DNA of 64,000 bases from Shewanella morhuae (GCF_900156405.1 NZ_FTNN01000008.1:169198-233197); one strand, 5' to 3'; shown: positions 51,065-60,988, counted from the first letter of the stretch. Made by a program: numbers and translations. Notes: generated from the letters alone by a model not told the origin.

Positions 51065-51192
51065 ATACTTAGTCTGCTTTATCGATTATTTGGTCATATC
51101 TTATTATGGGTTTACGTCAATACTGACTTTAGACAGGATGTACCACTAAAATTTTGCTCGAATTACAGTGAGTTTAGTAATAGACTTTGCCC

Positions 51193-51208
51193 GATGATCC
51201 AGATCACA
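51193..51208 (+). promoter_or_regulatory. Candidate CRP site upstream of gdhB
   Basis: The stretch GATGATCCAGATCACA matches the right half TCACA exactly and the core TGATCNAGATCACA at 13 of 14 positions, but the left half is GATGA instead of TGTGA. It lies 83 bp before the gdhB start. Confidence 0.5.
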
Positions 51209-51290
51209 CTAAATTAATCTGAGATTATTAAGCCGAAGCATCCAAATAATGAAAAAAAGCGCTGCCATAGACGCTTAAGGAAACAGCAAC

Positions 51291-54200
51291 ATGGCCTTGA
51301 AAGATGCAATGCCTTCAGTACTACTTGAAAAGGTAGTCAGTTTAATTCACGCTAAAGTCCCTAATTCACACGTCAAGCAAGTTGAACAGTTTGCCACCTG
51401 CCTTTATGCCCACATGTCGAAAGATGATCTCAATGCGCGTAATGACAGTGATTTATATGGTGCGGTTCTGAGTTTATGGAACGCCCTAAATAAAACGCCC
51501 AAAGGTAACACTCACCTACGAGTGTTCAACCCTAGCCAGGCCAAACACGGCTGGCAATCTACTCACTCAATCATTGAAATAATCCAACCTGACATGCCAT
51601 TCTTGGTAGATTCAGTTGGTATGGCATTGAATCGTATGGGTATTACGGCACACATGATGTTGCATACACCTCTGGCCATTGAGCGCTCAGAAAGCAGTGT
51701 GAGCAATGTGGCTTATCTTAATCAGAGCCCTGAAAGCACTGAGCATGTTGCCGTTTTTCTGATTGAAATTGACCGTCAAAGCAGTACCGTTGACATTAAA
51801 GCATTAGAGCGCGAAATTCAGTCAGTACTGGCCGACGTTGCTGCTTCAGTCAACAATTGGGAAGCTATGTCGGCTAAGTTGAGTGAGACCATCAAGGACT
51901 TGCCAACCCGCCCGTTCCCAGGTGATCAGCAAGAGTTAGAAGAAACGATTAACTTCTTAACCTACTTGAATAATCATCACTTCACCCTGCTAGGTTACCG
52001 TCAATACGATTTAAAGCGTATCGAGGGTGACGTTGAGTTAGTGCCAAATATCGCCTCTAGTTTAGGTTTGATGAACAAGCACACTAAAGCTCAACCAGAA
52101 CAAGGTTTATTGCTATCTAGCTTCTCTGATAGCGCTCGTAAAGAAGCGTTAGATCACAGTTTGCTAATCCTTACGAAGAGTAGTGCCAAGAGCCGTGTTC
52201 ATCGTCCAGCCTATGTTGATTATATCGGCATCAAGCGTTTTGATAAGCAAGGTAATGTGGTTGGTGAAGATAGATTCATCGGCTTATATGCATCAAATCT
52301 TTATAACCGCAGCCCACGAGAAATCCCACTGCTGAATGAGAAAGTGCAGCGTGTATTAGATCGTTCTGGCTTAACTCCACGTTCGCACGACTATAAAGCC
52401 CTGCTAAACATCTTGGAGAATCTACCTCGTGACGAGCTAATTCAAGCCAATATGGATGATTTAGCGCACATGGCGTATGGCGTGTTAGAAATGCAAGACA
52501 GAGATAAATTGAAACTCTTTGTACGCAAAGATGGTTTTGGTCGTTTCTTATCTTGCTTAGTGTATGTTGCCAAAGATCGTTACAACACTAAACTTCGTCA
52601 AGATACTCAACGTATTTTGGCTCAACATTTTAACAGCAAAGAAGATGTAGAGTTTACGACTTATTTTTCTGAGTCAACGCTTGCTCGTACTCACTACATT
52701 GTCAAAGTTGATAACAATAATATGGATGTAGATGTGGCTGCCATAGAAAACAATTTAATCGAAGCGGCGCGTTCATGGGAAGATAAGTTAAGCACAGCGC
52801 TTAATAGTGCACTGGGCGAAGAAGCCGGCACACATCTGACTAAACGCTATTTCAATGCGTTTGAGCAAAGTTATAAAGAAGACGTATTGCCAAGCTCAGC
52901 TGTTGTTGACATGCAACAGCTTGAAGCGCTGGATGACGAACACAAACTGGGCATGTTGTTCTATCAACCGCAGGAAGCTGCGTTAAATGACAACAAAGTA
53001 CGCTTGAAACTATTTCACAAAGATGAGCCTATTCATCTGTCTGACGTGCTGCCAATGCTCGAAAACTTTGGTCTGCGTGTGATTAACGAGCGTCCATATG
53101 AAGTGAAAACCTCTGATGGTTCTACTTTCTGGATTTTAGACTTCTTGATGACAGTTAAAGTCGTCAACACAGACAACATCGCCGATAGCCAAGATAGATT
53201 CCAAACTGCCTTGTCACAAGTGTGGCAAAAGAAATTAGAAGATGACGGTTTCAACCGTATTATTCTGGCGTCAGGTTTGACGGGCCGTGAAGTGTCAGTA
53301 TTACGTGCTTATGCTAAATACATGCGCCAAATTGATGCAACATTTAGCCAAGCCTATATCGAAGAAACCTTCGGACGTTACCCACAAATCGCTGATTTGC
53401 TAGTTAAAATGTTCGTCCGTAAGTTTAATCCTAAACTAAAAACCCGCACTCTGGGCAAGTTTATGGAACAAATTAATCTACGTTTAGACGAAGTATCTAG
53501 CTTAGATGATGACCGTATTATTCGCCGTTATTTAGACCTGATTAATGCCACTGTACGTACTAACTTCTATCAACAGGATGCAAAAGGCGAAGCGAAGAGT
53601 TATATCTCGTTCAAATTCATGCCTTCAATGATCCCTGAAATGCCACGTCCATTGCCGAAATTCGAAATATTCGTTTATTCGCCACGGGTTGAAGGTGTGC
53701 ATTTACGTTACGGCAAAGTGGCTCGTGGTGGTTTGCGCTGGTCAGATCGTCGTGAAGACTTCCGTACCGAAGTATTAGGTTTGGTTAAAGCTCAGCAAGT
53801 GAAAAACACCGTTATTGTACCCGTGGGGGCAAAAGGTGGTTTCGTTTGTAAACAGTTGCCTACTGAAGGCGGGCGTGAAGCCTTTTTCACCGAAGGTCAA
53901 GATTGCTACCGCTTGTTCATCCGTGCATTACTGGATATTACCGACAACATCGTTAATGGTGAAATCGTCCATCCGCTTGATGTTATCCGTCACGATGAAG
54001 ATGACCCATATTTAGTGGTGGCAGCCGATAAAGGCACCGCGACCTTCTCTGATATCGCTAACTCAATCGCCATTGAATACGGTTTTTGGTTAGGTGATGC
54101 ATTTGCATCGGGTGGCAGTAACGGTTACGACCATAAGAAAATGGGTATTACCGCTAGAGGTGGATGGGAATCGGTTAAGCGCCACTTCCGCGAAGTGGGC

Positions 54201-56135
54201 ATTGATTGTCAAACCACAGACTTTACCTGTATTGGTATTGGTGACATGGCGGGCGACGTATTCGGTAATGGTATGTTGTTGTCTGAGCACACTAAGTTAG
54301 TGGCTGCATTTAACCACATGCATATCTTTATTGATCCTAATCCAGATGCAGCGCTAAGCCACGCTGAACGAGCGCGTTTATTTGTACTACCCCGTTCAAG
54401 CTGGGAAGATTACAACAGTAAGTTGATTTCAAAAGGTGGCGGTATTTTCCTACGTTCATCTAAATCAATTCCATTATCGGCAGAAATACAGCAGATGTTG
54501 GCCACAGAGAAAACCTCTATGACCCCCACTGAGCTGATGAAAGAACTGCTGAAAATGCCCGTTGATCTTATTTGGAACGGCGGCATTGGTACTTATATTA
54601 AATCGTCTCGCGAAACACATGCTGAAGTGGGCGATCGTGCTAACGATGCTCTGCGTGTTAACGGCGGAGAACTGCGCGCTAAGATAGTCGGTGAGGGCGG
54701 TAACTTAGGTTGTACTCAATTAGGCCGTATTGAATACGCGATGAACGGTGGCCGTATTAACACCGATTTTGTGGATAACGTCGGTGGCGTTGACTGTTCA
54801 GATAATGAAGTTAACATCAAAATCCTATTAAATGCGTTAGTGCATGATGGCGAAATGACGCTGAAACAGCGTAACCGTTTGCTGGAAGAAATGACGGAAG
54901 AAGTTCGTCAAATCGTGTTACAGGATTGTCAGGATCAAACTCGCACACTTTCTGTTACCCAAGTACGCGGTGCTGAGCAGTTAAAAGAACAAATACGCTT
55001 TATTCAATACCTTGAAAAAGAAGGTAAGTTAGATAGAGCATTAGAGTTCTTACCATCTGATGACGAGCTTGCTGAACGTTTAGCCAATGGTCGTTCATTA
55101 ACGCGCCCTGAGCTAGCGGTACTAGGTGCTTATTCTAAGATGGTGTTGAAAGAGCAATTAGTCACTCCTGAAATCACTGAAGATAGCTTGTTAAGTCAAT
55201 TATTAATTGCTTACTTCCCTAAAAAACTTCAGGAAAAGTATAGCGATAGAATGGCTACACACCCATTACGCGGTGAAATTATTGCAACTTCATTAGCCAA
55301 TGAAATTGTTAATGATATGGGGCTTAACTTTGTTCAGCGTATGCAAGATGAGACGGGTGCCTCAGTTGCTGATGCGGCGATTTGTTACACTATGGCTCGC
55401 GAAGTGTTTGGTTTAGCTGAGTTAACTGAATCGATTAGCCAATTAAATGGTATTGTTCCAGCCGTTGTTCAAGGCGAGATGTTGCACCAGTTACGTCGAA
55501 ATATGCGTCGTGCATGTCGCTGGTTCTTACGTCATCGTAATCGCGCATCGAGCATTGAACAAACTGTTGCTTTCTTCAAGCCGGTATTTGAACAACTAAA
55601 AGCTAATGTGCATTTATATCTAGCAGAAGATGAAGCTGCGGGTATTCAAACTGAGATCAATGCGTTGGTCAAAGAGAATGTACCGCAAGATCTTGCTACG
55701 GTTGTTGCTAACATGAGCACCTTGTTCTCCGCACTTGATATTGCACAAATTGCGCAAGCTGAAGACCGCAGTGTTGCGCTTGTTGCTGAAACTTACTTTA
55801 AATTGGGTGCGCGTATTGAGCTACATTGGTTCCTAGAACAAATTAGCGCGCAACCAGTCGCTAACCATTGGCAAGCACTTGCCCGTGCAGCCTTTAGAGA
55901 AGAGTTAGATTGGCAGCAACGCGCACTAAGTTCAGTGGTATTAAGAACCTGTAGCGAAAGCTGTGATGCGCAAACCGTGATTTCACAGTGGGTTGAAACC
56001 AACCAAACGCTGCTTGAAAGATGGTTGCATATGCTGGCTGATTTCAAAACATCGCAAAACCATGAGTTTGCTAAGTTCTCCGTCGCCCTACGTGAACTTA
56101 ATCTGATGATCCTTCAGTGTGAAGGTCAAAAGTAA
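51291..56135 (+). CDS. gdhB: NAD-specific glutamate dehydrogenase, 180-kDa type
   Basis: A 1614-aa large NAD-glutamate dehydrogenase (L180 class), which oxidatively deaminates glutamate to 2-oxoglutarate and ammonia. The N-terminal half (about 1-700) has the regulatory ACT-like regions of the class. The catalytic domain (about 730-1240) contains GLRWSDRREDFRTEVLGL, the lysine of PVGAKGGFVCKQ and the NAD-binding GIGDMAGDVFGNGML. The long C-terminal helical part completes the class length. ATG with AAGGA eleven bases upstream. Single-gene unit with a possible CRP site, which would fit control of amino-acid catabolism. Confidence 0.95.
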   Translation: MALKDAMPSVLLEKVVSLIHAKVPNSHVKQVEQFATCLYAHMSKDDLNARNDSDLYGAVLSLWNALNKTPKGNTHLRVFNPSQAKHGWQSTHSIIEIIQPDMPFLVDSVGMALNRMGITAHMMLHTPLAIERSESSVSNVAYLNQSPESTEHVAVFLIEIDRQSSTVDIKALEREIQSVLADVAASVNNWEAMSAKLSETIKDLPTRPFPGDQQELEETINFLTYLNNHHFTLLGYRQYDLKRIEGDVELVPNIASSLGLMNKHTKAQPEQGLLLSSFSDSARKEALDHSLLILTKSSAKSRVHRPAYVDYIGIKRFDKQGNVVGEDRFIGLYASNLYNRSPREIPLLNEKVQRVLDRSGLTPRSHDYKALLNILENLPRDELIQANMDDLAHMAYGVLEMQDRDKLKLFVRKDGFGRFLSCLVYVAKDRYNTKLRQDTQRILAQHFNSKEDVEFTTYFSESTLARTHYIVKVDNNNMDVDVAAIENNLIEAARSWEDKLSTALNSALGEEAGTHLTKRYFNAFEQSYKEDVLPSSAVVDMQQLEALDDEHKLGMLFYQPQEAALNDNKVRLKLFHKDEPIHLSDVLPMLENFGLRVINERPYEVKTSDGSTFWILDFLMTVKVVNTDNIADSQDRFQTALSQVWQKKLEDDGFNRIILASGLTGREVSVLRAYAKYMRQIDATFSQAYIEETFGRYPQIADLLVKMFVRKFNPKLKTRTLGKFMEQINLRLDEVSSLDDDRIIRRYLDLINATVRTNFYQQDAKGEAKSYISFKFMPSMIPEMPRPLPKFEIFVYSPRVEGVHLRYGKVARGGLRWSDRREDFRTEVLGLVKAQQVKNTVIVPVGAKGGFVCKQLPTEGGREAFFTEGQDCYRLFIRALLDITDNIVNGEIVHPLDVIRHDEDDPYLVVAADKGTATFSDIANSIAIEYGFWLGDAFASGGSNGYDHKKMGITARGGWESVKRHFREVGIDCQTTDFTCIGIGDMAGDVFGNGMLLSEHTKLVAAFNHMHIFIDPNPDAALSHAERARLFVLPRSSWEDYNSKLISKGGGIFLRSSKSIPLSAEIQQMLATEKTSMTPTELMKELLKMPVDLIWNGGIGTYIKSSRETHAEVGDRANDALRVNGGELRAKIVGEGGNLGCTQLGRIEYAMNGGRINTDFVDNVGGVDCSDNEVNIKILLNALVHDGEMTLKQRNRLLEEMTEEVRQIVLQDCQDQTRTLSVTQVRGAEQLKEQIRFIQYLEKEGKLDRALEFLPSDDELAERLANGRSLTRPELAVLGAYSKMVLKEQLVTPEITEDSLLSQLLIAYFPKKLQEKYSDRMATHPLRGEIIATSLANEIVNDMGLNFVQRMQDETGASVADAAICYTMAREVFGLAELTESISQLNGIVPAVVQGEMLHQLRRNMRRACRWFLRHRNRASSIEQTVAFFKPVFEQLKANVHLYLAEDEAAGIQTEINALVKENVPQDLATVVANMSTLFSALDIAQIAQAEDRSVALVAETYFKLGARIELHWFLEQISAQPVANHWQALARAAFREELDWQQRALSSVVLRTCSESCDAQTVISQWVETNQTLLERWLHMLADFKTSQNHEFAKFSVALRELNLMILQCEGQK

Positions 56136-56149
56136 ACTTTTATTATTAT

Positions 56150-56181
56150 AAAAAGCCCTGGCGATAGCCGGGGCTTTTTTT
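56150..56181 (+). terminator. gdhB terminator
   Basis: A 13-bp stem AAAAAGCCCTGGC / GCCGGGGCTTTTT (one G-U pair) with a 4-base loop and further T residues, 14 bp after the gdhB stop and about 17 bp before pyrD. Confidence 0.93.
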
Positions 56182-56197
56182 AGGCTGAGGAAAATCT

Positions 56198-57217
56198 ATG
56201 TTCTATAAAATCGCACAGAAAATCATGTTTCAGATGGATCCTGAGCGAGCGCATAATCTCGCCATTGGTGGTTTGCACATGACCAGCAATAGCCCACTAA
56301 CTTGTTTTTATGGCCAACATATTACACCAGCACCAGTTACCTTTATGGGATTAACGTTTCCTAATCCAGTAGGACTTGCTGCGGGTATGGACAAAGATGG
56401 TGAATCGATTGATGCTTTTCATGCGATGGGCTTTGGTCATATTGAAGTGGGCACCGTGACACCAAGAGCACAACCGGGCAATGATTTGCCGCGTTTATTT
56501 AGATTAAAACCTGCTAAAGGTATTATTAATCGCATGGGCTTTAATAATAAAGGTGTCGATAATCTAGTCAAAAATTTGCTCGCTAAAAAGACTGATATTA
56601 TGGTTGGCGTTAATATTGGCAAAAACAAAGACACGCCTGTTGAACAAGGCAAAGATGATTATTTGATCTGTATGGACAAAGTATACTTGCATGCCGCCTA
56701 TATTGCGGTGAATATTTCATCTCCCAATACTCCAGGGTTACGATCGCTACAGTATGGCGATCTATTAGATGAACTGTTAAGTGCGATTAAAACTAAGCAA
56801 CTTGAGCTTGCTGAAAAACATAAAAAATACGTGCCTATCGCGCTTAAAATTGCACCTGATTTAACCAGCGAAGAAATAGAAAATATTGCACAAGCTTTAA
56901 TTAATAATAAATTTGATGGTGCCATTGCGACCAATACGACGTTAACACGTGATGGTGTTAGCGGTCTTGCTAATGCGAATGAAAGTGGTGGCTTAAGTGG
57001 TAAACCGTTGACAGAGCTATCGACTAAAGTGATCAAACAATTAGCGAGCTGTTTAAAAGGACAGATCCCGATCATTGGTGTTGGAGGAATTAATAGCACA
57101 GAAGATGCGCTGGCAAAATTTGATGCGGGTGCAACTATGGTACAGATTTATTCTGGTTTTATTTATCAAGGTCCAAAACTAATTAAAGAAATCGTTGACG
57201 CTTATCGCCTGAAATAA
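56198..57217 (+). CDS. pyrD: Dihydroorotate dehydrogenase (quinone), class 2
   Basis: PyrD oxidises dihydroorotate to orotate at the inner membrane and passes electrons to quinone. The 339-aa protein (E. coli 336) has the amphipathic N-terminal helix (about 1-30) of the membrane-bound class, [16 protein letters not shown], the catalytic serine in [15 protein letters not shown] near 165-180, and the FMN segment [18 protein letters not shown] with AGGA upstream. It is immediately followed by zapC, the same order as in E. coli. Confidence 0.97.
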   Translation: MFYKIAQKIMFQMDPERAHNLAIGGLHMTSNSPLTCFYGQHITPAPVTFMGLTFPNPVGLAAGMDKDGESIDAFHAMGFGHIEVGTVTPRAQPGNDLPRLFRLKPAKGIINRMGFNNKGVDNLVKNLLAKKTDIMVGVNIGKNKDTPVEQGKDDYLICMDKVYLHAAYIAVNISSPNTPGLRSLQYGDLLDELLSAIKTKQLELAEKHKKYVPIALKIAPDLTSEEIENIAQALINNKFDGAIATNTTLTRDGVSGLANANESGGLSGKPLTELSTKVIKQLASCLKGQIPIIGVGGINSTEDALAKFDAGATMVQIYSGFIYQGPKLIKEIVDAYRLK

Positions 57218-57226
57218 TCATCTTAT

Positions 57227-57301
57227 GATCAATATAACGATCTCAATAAGATCTTTTTAATAATAGCGATCTAAAAAGATCCTTAGATCGCTGTTAGGAT
57301 C
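57227..57301. other. Cluster of seven GATC sites between pyrD and zapC
   Basis: GATC occurs at 57227, 57239, 57250, 57268, 57278, 57286 and 57298, seven times in 75 bp, with 8-18 bp spacing close to one helical turn. Random expectation is below one. Inside it a 10-bp inverted repeat AGCGATCTAA / TTAGATCGCT (57265-57292) forms a hairpin. In Gammaproteobacteria Dam methylates GATC and SeqA binds clustered hemimethylated sites. Confidence 0.75.
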
Positions 57302-57415
57302 CTGCAACATTTAAACTAAGTGTTTGTTAAATAATTTGTATTTTATTATATTTATTTTGATATTGGATAAAATATCTACTAATATGTCACAGTGTTCAAA
57401 TATTGGGTCAATGTT

Positions 57416-57949
57416 ATGTTATTAATGCCTCAAAAGGATTGGCAATGGAAATATAACGATTCCTATGGTTTATTAGGCGTATCGTTAGGTTCCGAGATAG
57501 AGTTTCTGACGGCTTATAAAGCGAGATCACTCATACCCGATGCATTATCTGGTATGGAGTTTAGTATTGAGCACGCCAAATTTTATATGACCTTGATTGA
57601 TAAGCTACCTAAAGCCTTATCTTTGACTGATGCTGCAATTGTCCAAATTGCGCTTAATGCAACTGCTGCACATTTTATGTTAACGCCACAAATGCCTAAA
57701 TCTTGGTTTTTTGATAACAGTGATGTGTGTGTTTATAGCGATGTCGGTAAAGTATTTGAGCTTAAATGCCAAAAGCAACGAGTGCTCGCCTTAGTCATTG
57801 AAAATACCCTACAGTCGGCGCTCGTGATGTTATTGTCACCTGAATGTGTCTTGTCGAGTGCGAAAATCATGCAACAGTTTGAAACCATCAAAGTGATGCA
57901 TAATCGTTTACATCCGCTGCGTGCACAGCGTCATGTGGTTGCGGCATAG
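57416..57949 (+). CDS. zapC: Cell division protein ZapC
   Basis: ZapC binds FtsZ and promotes bundling of its filaments. The protein (177 aa from the ATG at 57416) matches ZapC in length and in the segments NWHWKY-like start, MLTPQMPKSWFFDNSD and a C-terminal region ending near IKVMHNRLHPLRAQ. A GTG at 57392 would add eight residues without support. It follows pyrD, as in E. coli. The promoter is likely in the A/T-rich stretch after the GATC cluster. Confidence 0.9.
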   Translation: MLLMPQKDWQWKYNDSYGLLGVSLGSEIEFLTAYKARSLIPDALSGMEFSIEHAKFYMTLIDKLPKALSLTDAAIVQIALNATAAHFMLTPQMPKSWFFDNSDVCVYSDVGKVFELKCQKQRVLALVIENTLQSALVMLLSPECVLSSAKIMQQFETIKVMHNRLHPLRAQRHVVAA

Positions 57950-58478
57950 TTATATATAGTTATTGTGCATGACGATAATGTTTAACTTATGCTCTTACCC
58001 CGTGCTCTTAATCTAGTACTCTTAAATATTAATGCTTAGAGTTACAGCGCTTTTTAATAACGCATTTTATGCATAACCTTAAACCTATTACCTCAAATAT
58101 GCATATGTAAATGATTTGTGCGTTCTGCGTTTTTTTATTGTTTATTAGTGTGGCTTTTCTAGGTTATTTAGTATGGTAAGAATGAAATATCTATTGATAT
58201 GATGGATGCTTTATACAGAATCTCCTTTTATCATCAGATCTAATATTAAATGATTTACCCCCCTCTAATTAAAAATTACCATCCTAAATCCTTTTTGATT
58301 ATTAAATTTTGCCTTGGTTATTACCAAATCTGGCAGGAAGTTGCTTGGCCTCTCTGCGTTGGTCTGTCTAACCATAACTGGCTATGGTGTACGACAGAGC
58401 GCCTTGATATGTGCAAAAATCTGCGCATTCAGTTATAAAATAGATTTTTCGTTTCAAAATAATTATTTATAGCATTGA

Positions 58479-58534
58479 TTTAGTTTGTTAAATTTAGTTT
58501 GTTAAATTTAGATTGTTAAATTTAGATTGTTCGA
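58479..58534. repeat. 14-bp tandem repeat, four copies
   Basis: Units read TTTAGTTTGTTAAA twice, then TTTAGATTGTTAAA, then TTTAGATTGTTCGA. The first two are identical and the third differs by one base; the fourth keeps 12 of 14. Confidence 0.85.
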
Positions 58535-58626
58535 CACTCGTTATCCCGAGTTCAGGTTTATTAGCAATTGAGATGATAATAATCGTGGGTAAAGCGATTA
58601 GTGAAGGGGTATTACTGCTGGCTTAA

Positions 58627-58660
58627 CCCTTATTAGGTCATAAATCTGGCCTAATAAGGG
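58627..58660 (-). terminator. Probable ppiB terminator
   Basis: An 11-bp perfect stem CCCTTATTAGG / CCTAATAAGGG with a 12-base loop lies about 53 bp past the ppiB stop. The downstream T content on the minus strand is low, so activity is uncertain. Confidence 0.45.
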
Positions 58661-58712
58661 CTATATTCTTAATAAGGGTAACATTATCGCGCGATAAATT
58701 ATCTAACAGACC

Positions 58713-59207
58713 TTAGAGGTTAATCGTTACCTTTTCAATCACAATAGGCTCGCGAGGTACGTCTTCGTGACCAGCCACTGTGGTGGTTTTGATTTTCTCA
58801 ATCTGCTGGATAATGTCCATTCCCGCCGTGACCTTACCAAATACCGCATAGCCCCAACCATTATTGGTGGTGGCGGTGTGATCTAAAAAGTCGTTATTAG
58901 CAGTATTAATAAAAAATTGAGCGGTAGCAGAGTGAGGTGCATCAGTACGTGCCATGGCGATAGTGCCTAAGGTATTACTTAAGCCTTTATTGGCTTCGTT
59001 GACGATGGGCTCATGGGTCGGCTTTTCTTTCATTTTTGCAGTAAAACCGCCACCTTGGATCATAAAGCCCTTGATCACTCGATGAAATATCGTGTGTTCA
59101 AAAAAACCTTCTTCGCAATAACGCACAAAGTTTTTTGAACTAACTGGCGCATGCTCAAAATCGAGTTCTATACTGATGTCGCCTAAATTGGTGCTGAATG
59201 TAATCAT
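58713..59207 (-). CDS. ppiB: Peptidyl-prolyl cis-trans isomerase B (cyclophilin)
   Basis: A 164-aa cytosolic cyclophilin that catalyses proline isomerisation. The family residues are evident: FHRVIKGFMIQGGGF (active-site Arg and Gln), ARTDAPHSATAQFFIN and the Trp-containing GWGYAVFGKVTAGMD. Length equals E. coli PpiB (164). ATG at 59207 with a weak Shine-Dalgarno. It lies 60 bp after the helicase gene on the same strand; no signal peptide. Confidence 0.97.
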   Translation of the reverse strand: MITFSTNLGDISIELDFEHAPVSSKNFVRYCEEGFFEHTIFHRVIKGFMIQGGGFTAKMKEKPTHEPIVNEANKGLSNTLGTIAMARTDAPHSATAQFFINTANNDFLDHTATTNNGWGYAVFGKVTAGMDIIQQIEKIKTTTVAGHEDVPREPIVIEKVTINL

Positions 59208-59267
59208 ACGAATATCTTCTGTCTTAGTGAGTTATCACGTTTATAAGTTAAGACTTTTATAGAGTCA

Positions 59268-60665
59268 TTACTTTGTTTTAGGGCCATTAGTCCAAGGATT
59301 AAATGGTGCACTGCGACCCGTTTCACCATCACTTATTGGCACCGATGCTGCGCGACTGAGTGTGGCTTTGGCTTCAGGCTTGGCTTTAGCACTACGATGT
59401 TTTTTCGCATGAGCAGTTTCAAAGGAGCCTTCTTTAGCTGGACGCTGCGGTTTAGCTTCAGGTGCACGTGGCTTAAAGGTTTTTGGTGTGATATTTTTCG
59501 GCACGAAATCGAGGATTGAAATTGGCACCTCTTTACTAGGTACAAAACCTTCTATTTCTTTGCGTACGATAATGTGGCCTAAACGGCGCTCAATAGCACA
59601 CAGGTTTCTAAAATCATCTTTAGATACAAAAGAGATAGCTTCACCACAGGCACCAGCACGACCGGTTCGGCCAATACGGTGAATATAATCATCGGCTTCA
59701 TCGGGCAAGTCGTAGTTAACTACGCGAGTAAGGGCGTCAATATCGATGCCGCGTGAGGCAACGCCAGTGGCAACTAAAAAGCGTAATTTTCCGGATTTAA
59801 AATCGACTAATAGCTGTTCGCGCACTGCTTGGCTACGACCACTGTGAATCGCTTCGGCGGCAATACCGCGTTTTTCGAGTTGGCTGACGAGTTTGGCAGC
59901 GCCTTGTTTGGTCTGGATAAAAATTAGAGCCTGTTCCCAAGCTTGCTCTGTAATGAGCTTACTCAGCAATGCTGATTTTTTGTCTTTATCAACGGTGATC
60001 AACCATTGATCAATCTGCGGCGCGTTGGCGCTATCGCGGGCAATTTCAATTTCGACGGGGTTTTCAACGGCAGTTTTCGCTAAAAAGCGTACTTGCTTAG
60101 ATAAGGTTGCCGAAAACAATAGATTTTGTCGCTCAGCAGGCAGGCGCTCGATGATCTTATTGATATCTTCGATGAAACCCATGTCGAGCATTCTATCGGC
60201 TTCGTCTAACACTAAGACCGATATTTCATCAAAATGAATCGCTCTTTGGGTATACATGTCGAGCAATCGGCCCGGCGTCGCCACTAAAATGTCCACGCCT
60301 TCGATGAGGCGCTGTTTTTGAGGTGCTGCATCAACACCGCCATACATGGCCATCGATGTTAAGGGTAGATATTTAGCATATTTAGCAATATTGTCTTCTA
60401 CCTGAACGGCCAATTCACGGGTCGGCGTCAGGATTAGTGCACGCACTCGTTTAGCGCGGATTTTTGGCTCATCGGCGAACATTTGCAGTAGCGGCAATAC
60501 AAAGCTCGCTGTTTTACCTGTACCGGTTTGCGCGCCGGCGAGCAGGTTTTTACCTTTCAAGATCACTGGAATGGCTTTTTCTTGAATAGGAGTCGGTGTT
60601 GTATAGCCGAGCTCTGTGATGGCTCTTAAAATCGGATCGCTTAATCCAAGTTTGGAAAATGGCAT
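59268..60665 (-). CDS. rhlE: DEAD-box RNA helicase, RhlE-like
   Basis: A 465-aa DEAD-box helicase. Motifs in order are Q-motif (TTPTPIQEKAIP), Walker A (AQTGTGKTASF), PTRELAVQ, GG, TPGR, DEAD (LVLDEADRMLDMGF), SAT (LFSATLS), and VATGVASRGID then HRIGRTGRAG. A basic tail of about 80 residues (Lys/Ala/Pro rich) follows the core, as in RhlE proteins. The ATG at 60665 (PFSKLGLSDPILRA) is preferred to the GTG-side start at 60698. Cold-adapted growth role is possible, not shown. Divergent from the DUF885 gene. Confidence 0.92.
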   Translation of the reverse strand: MPFSKLGLSDPILRAITELGYTTPTPIQEKAIPVILKGKNLLAGAQTGTGKTASFVLPLLQMFADEPKIRAKRVRALILTPTRELAVQVEDNIAKYAKYLPLTSMAMYGGVDAAPQKQRLIEGVDILVATPGRLLDMYTQRAIHFDEISVLVLDEADRMLDMGFIEDINKIIERLPAERQNLLFSATLSKQVRFLAKTAVENPVEIEIARDSANAPQIDQWLITVDKDKKSALLSKLITEQAWEQALIFIQTKQGAAKLVSQLEKRGIAAEAIHSGRSQAVREQLLVDFKSGKLRFLVATGVASRGIDIDALTRVVNYDLPDEADDYIHRIGRTGRAGACGEAISFVSKDDFRNLCAIERRLGHIIVRKEIEGFVPSKEVPISILDFVPKNITPKTFKPRAPEAKPQRPAKEGSFETAHAKKHRSAKAKPEAKATLSRAASVPISDGETGRSAPFNPWTNGPKTK

Positions 60666-60988
60666 TGAATGTCTCAGGTAAAGGGTCAGGTCAATCATTG
60701 TTAAACAAACTGAACGCTAAAGCGTTAACAGCGGAGCTGGGCAATATTATAGCAGGAGGTGCAACAAAATAGGCGATTATCATTATCGTCAAATTCTGTT
60801 TTGAGTTTATTAGGATATTTGTCCGTATTGATGCGTAATATCTAGAGGATAGATATTGCGTACATTAATATCTCACAAATTTGTAACTGCGCGTGTATTA
60901 ACAAGTAACACTGCTGCAATTGTTGGAACAATATGCTTAACTTAGGTAGTTTTTGTGCGCCTACTTAATATAAAAAGGATTAATAATA
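60666..60988. other. Divergent rhlE/DUF885 intergenic region, 323 bp
   Basis: No gene visible. It contains a perfect 14-bp palindrome AACGCTAAAGCGTT (60713-60726) within the rhlE leader, and a 13-bp inverted repeat at 60832-60862. Both could be operator sites. Confidence 0.5.
60832..60862. promoter_or_regulatory. 13-bp inverted repeat, candidate operator
   Basis: Arms TGCGTAATATCTA and TAGATATTGCGTA are joined by five bases (GAGGA) and pair except for two G-T positions. It lies about 126 bp upstream of the DUF885 start and 170 bp from rhlE. No T run follows, so a protein-binding site is more likely than a terminator. Confidence 0.5.

Larger units (their letters stand above)
57950..58712. other. 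Gene-free region, 763 bp
   Basis: AT-rich and without a convincing gene. It holds four copies of a 14-bp tandem repeat (58479-58534) and an 11-bp inverted repeat (58627-58660) that probably terminates ppiB. A 62-codon reading frame at 58250-58438 has no recognisable domain and an unusual composition, and is not accepted as a gene. An untranslated RNA cannot be ruled out. Confidence 0.5.

Noticed and set aside
58250..58438. A 62-codon open frame in the 763-bp gap
   Set aside because: No domain or signal is recognisable, composition is odd (many Cys, Trp, Tyr), and no ribosome site stands out; it looks like chance.
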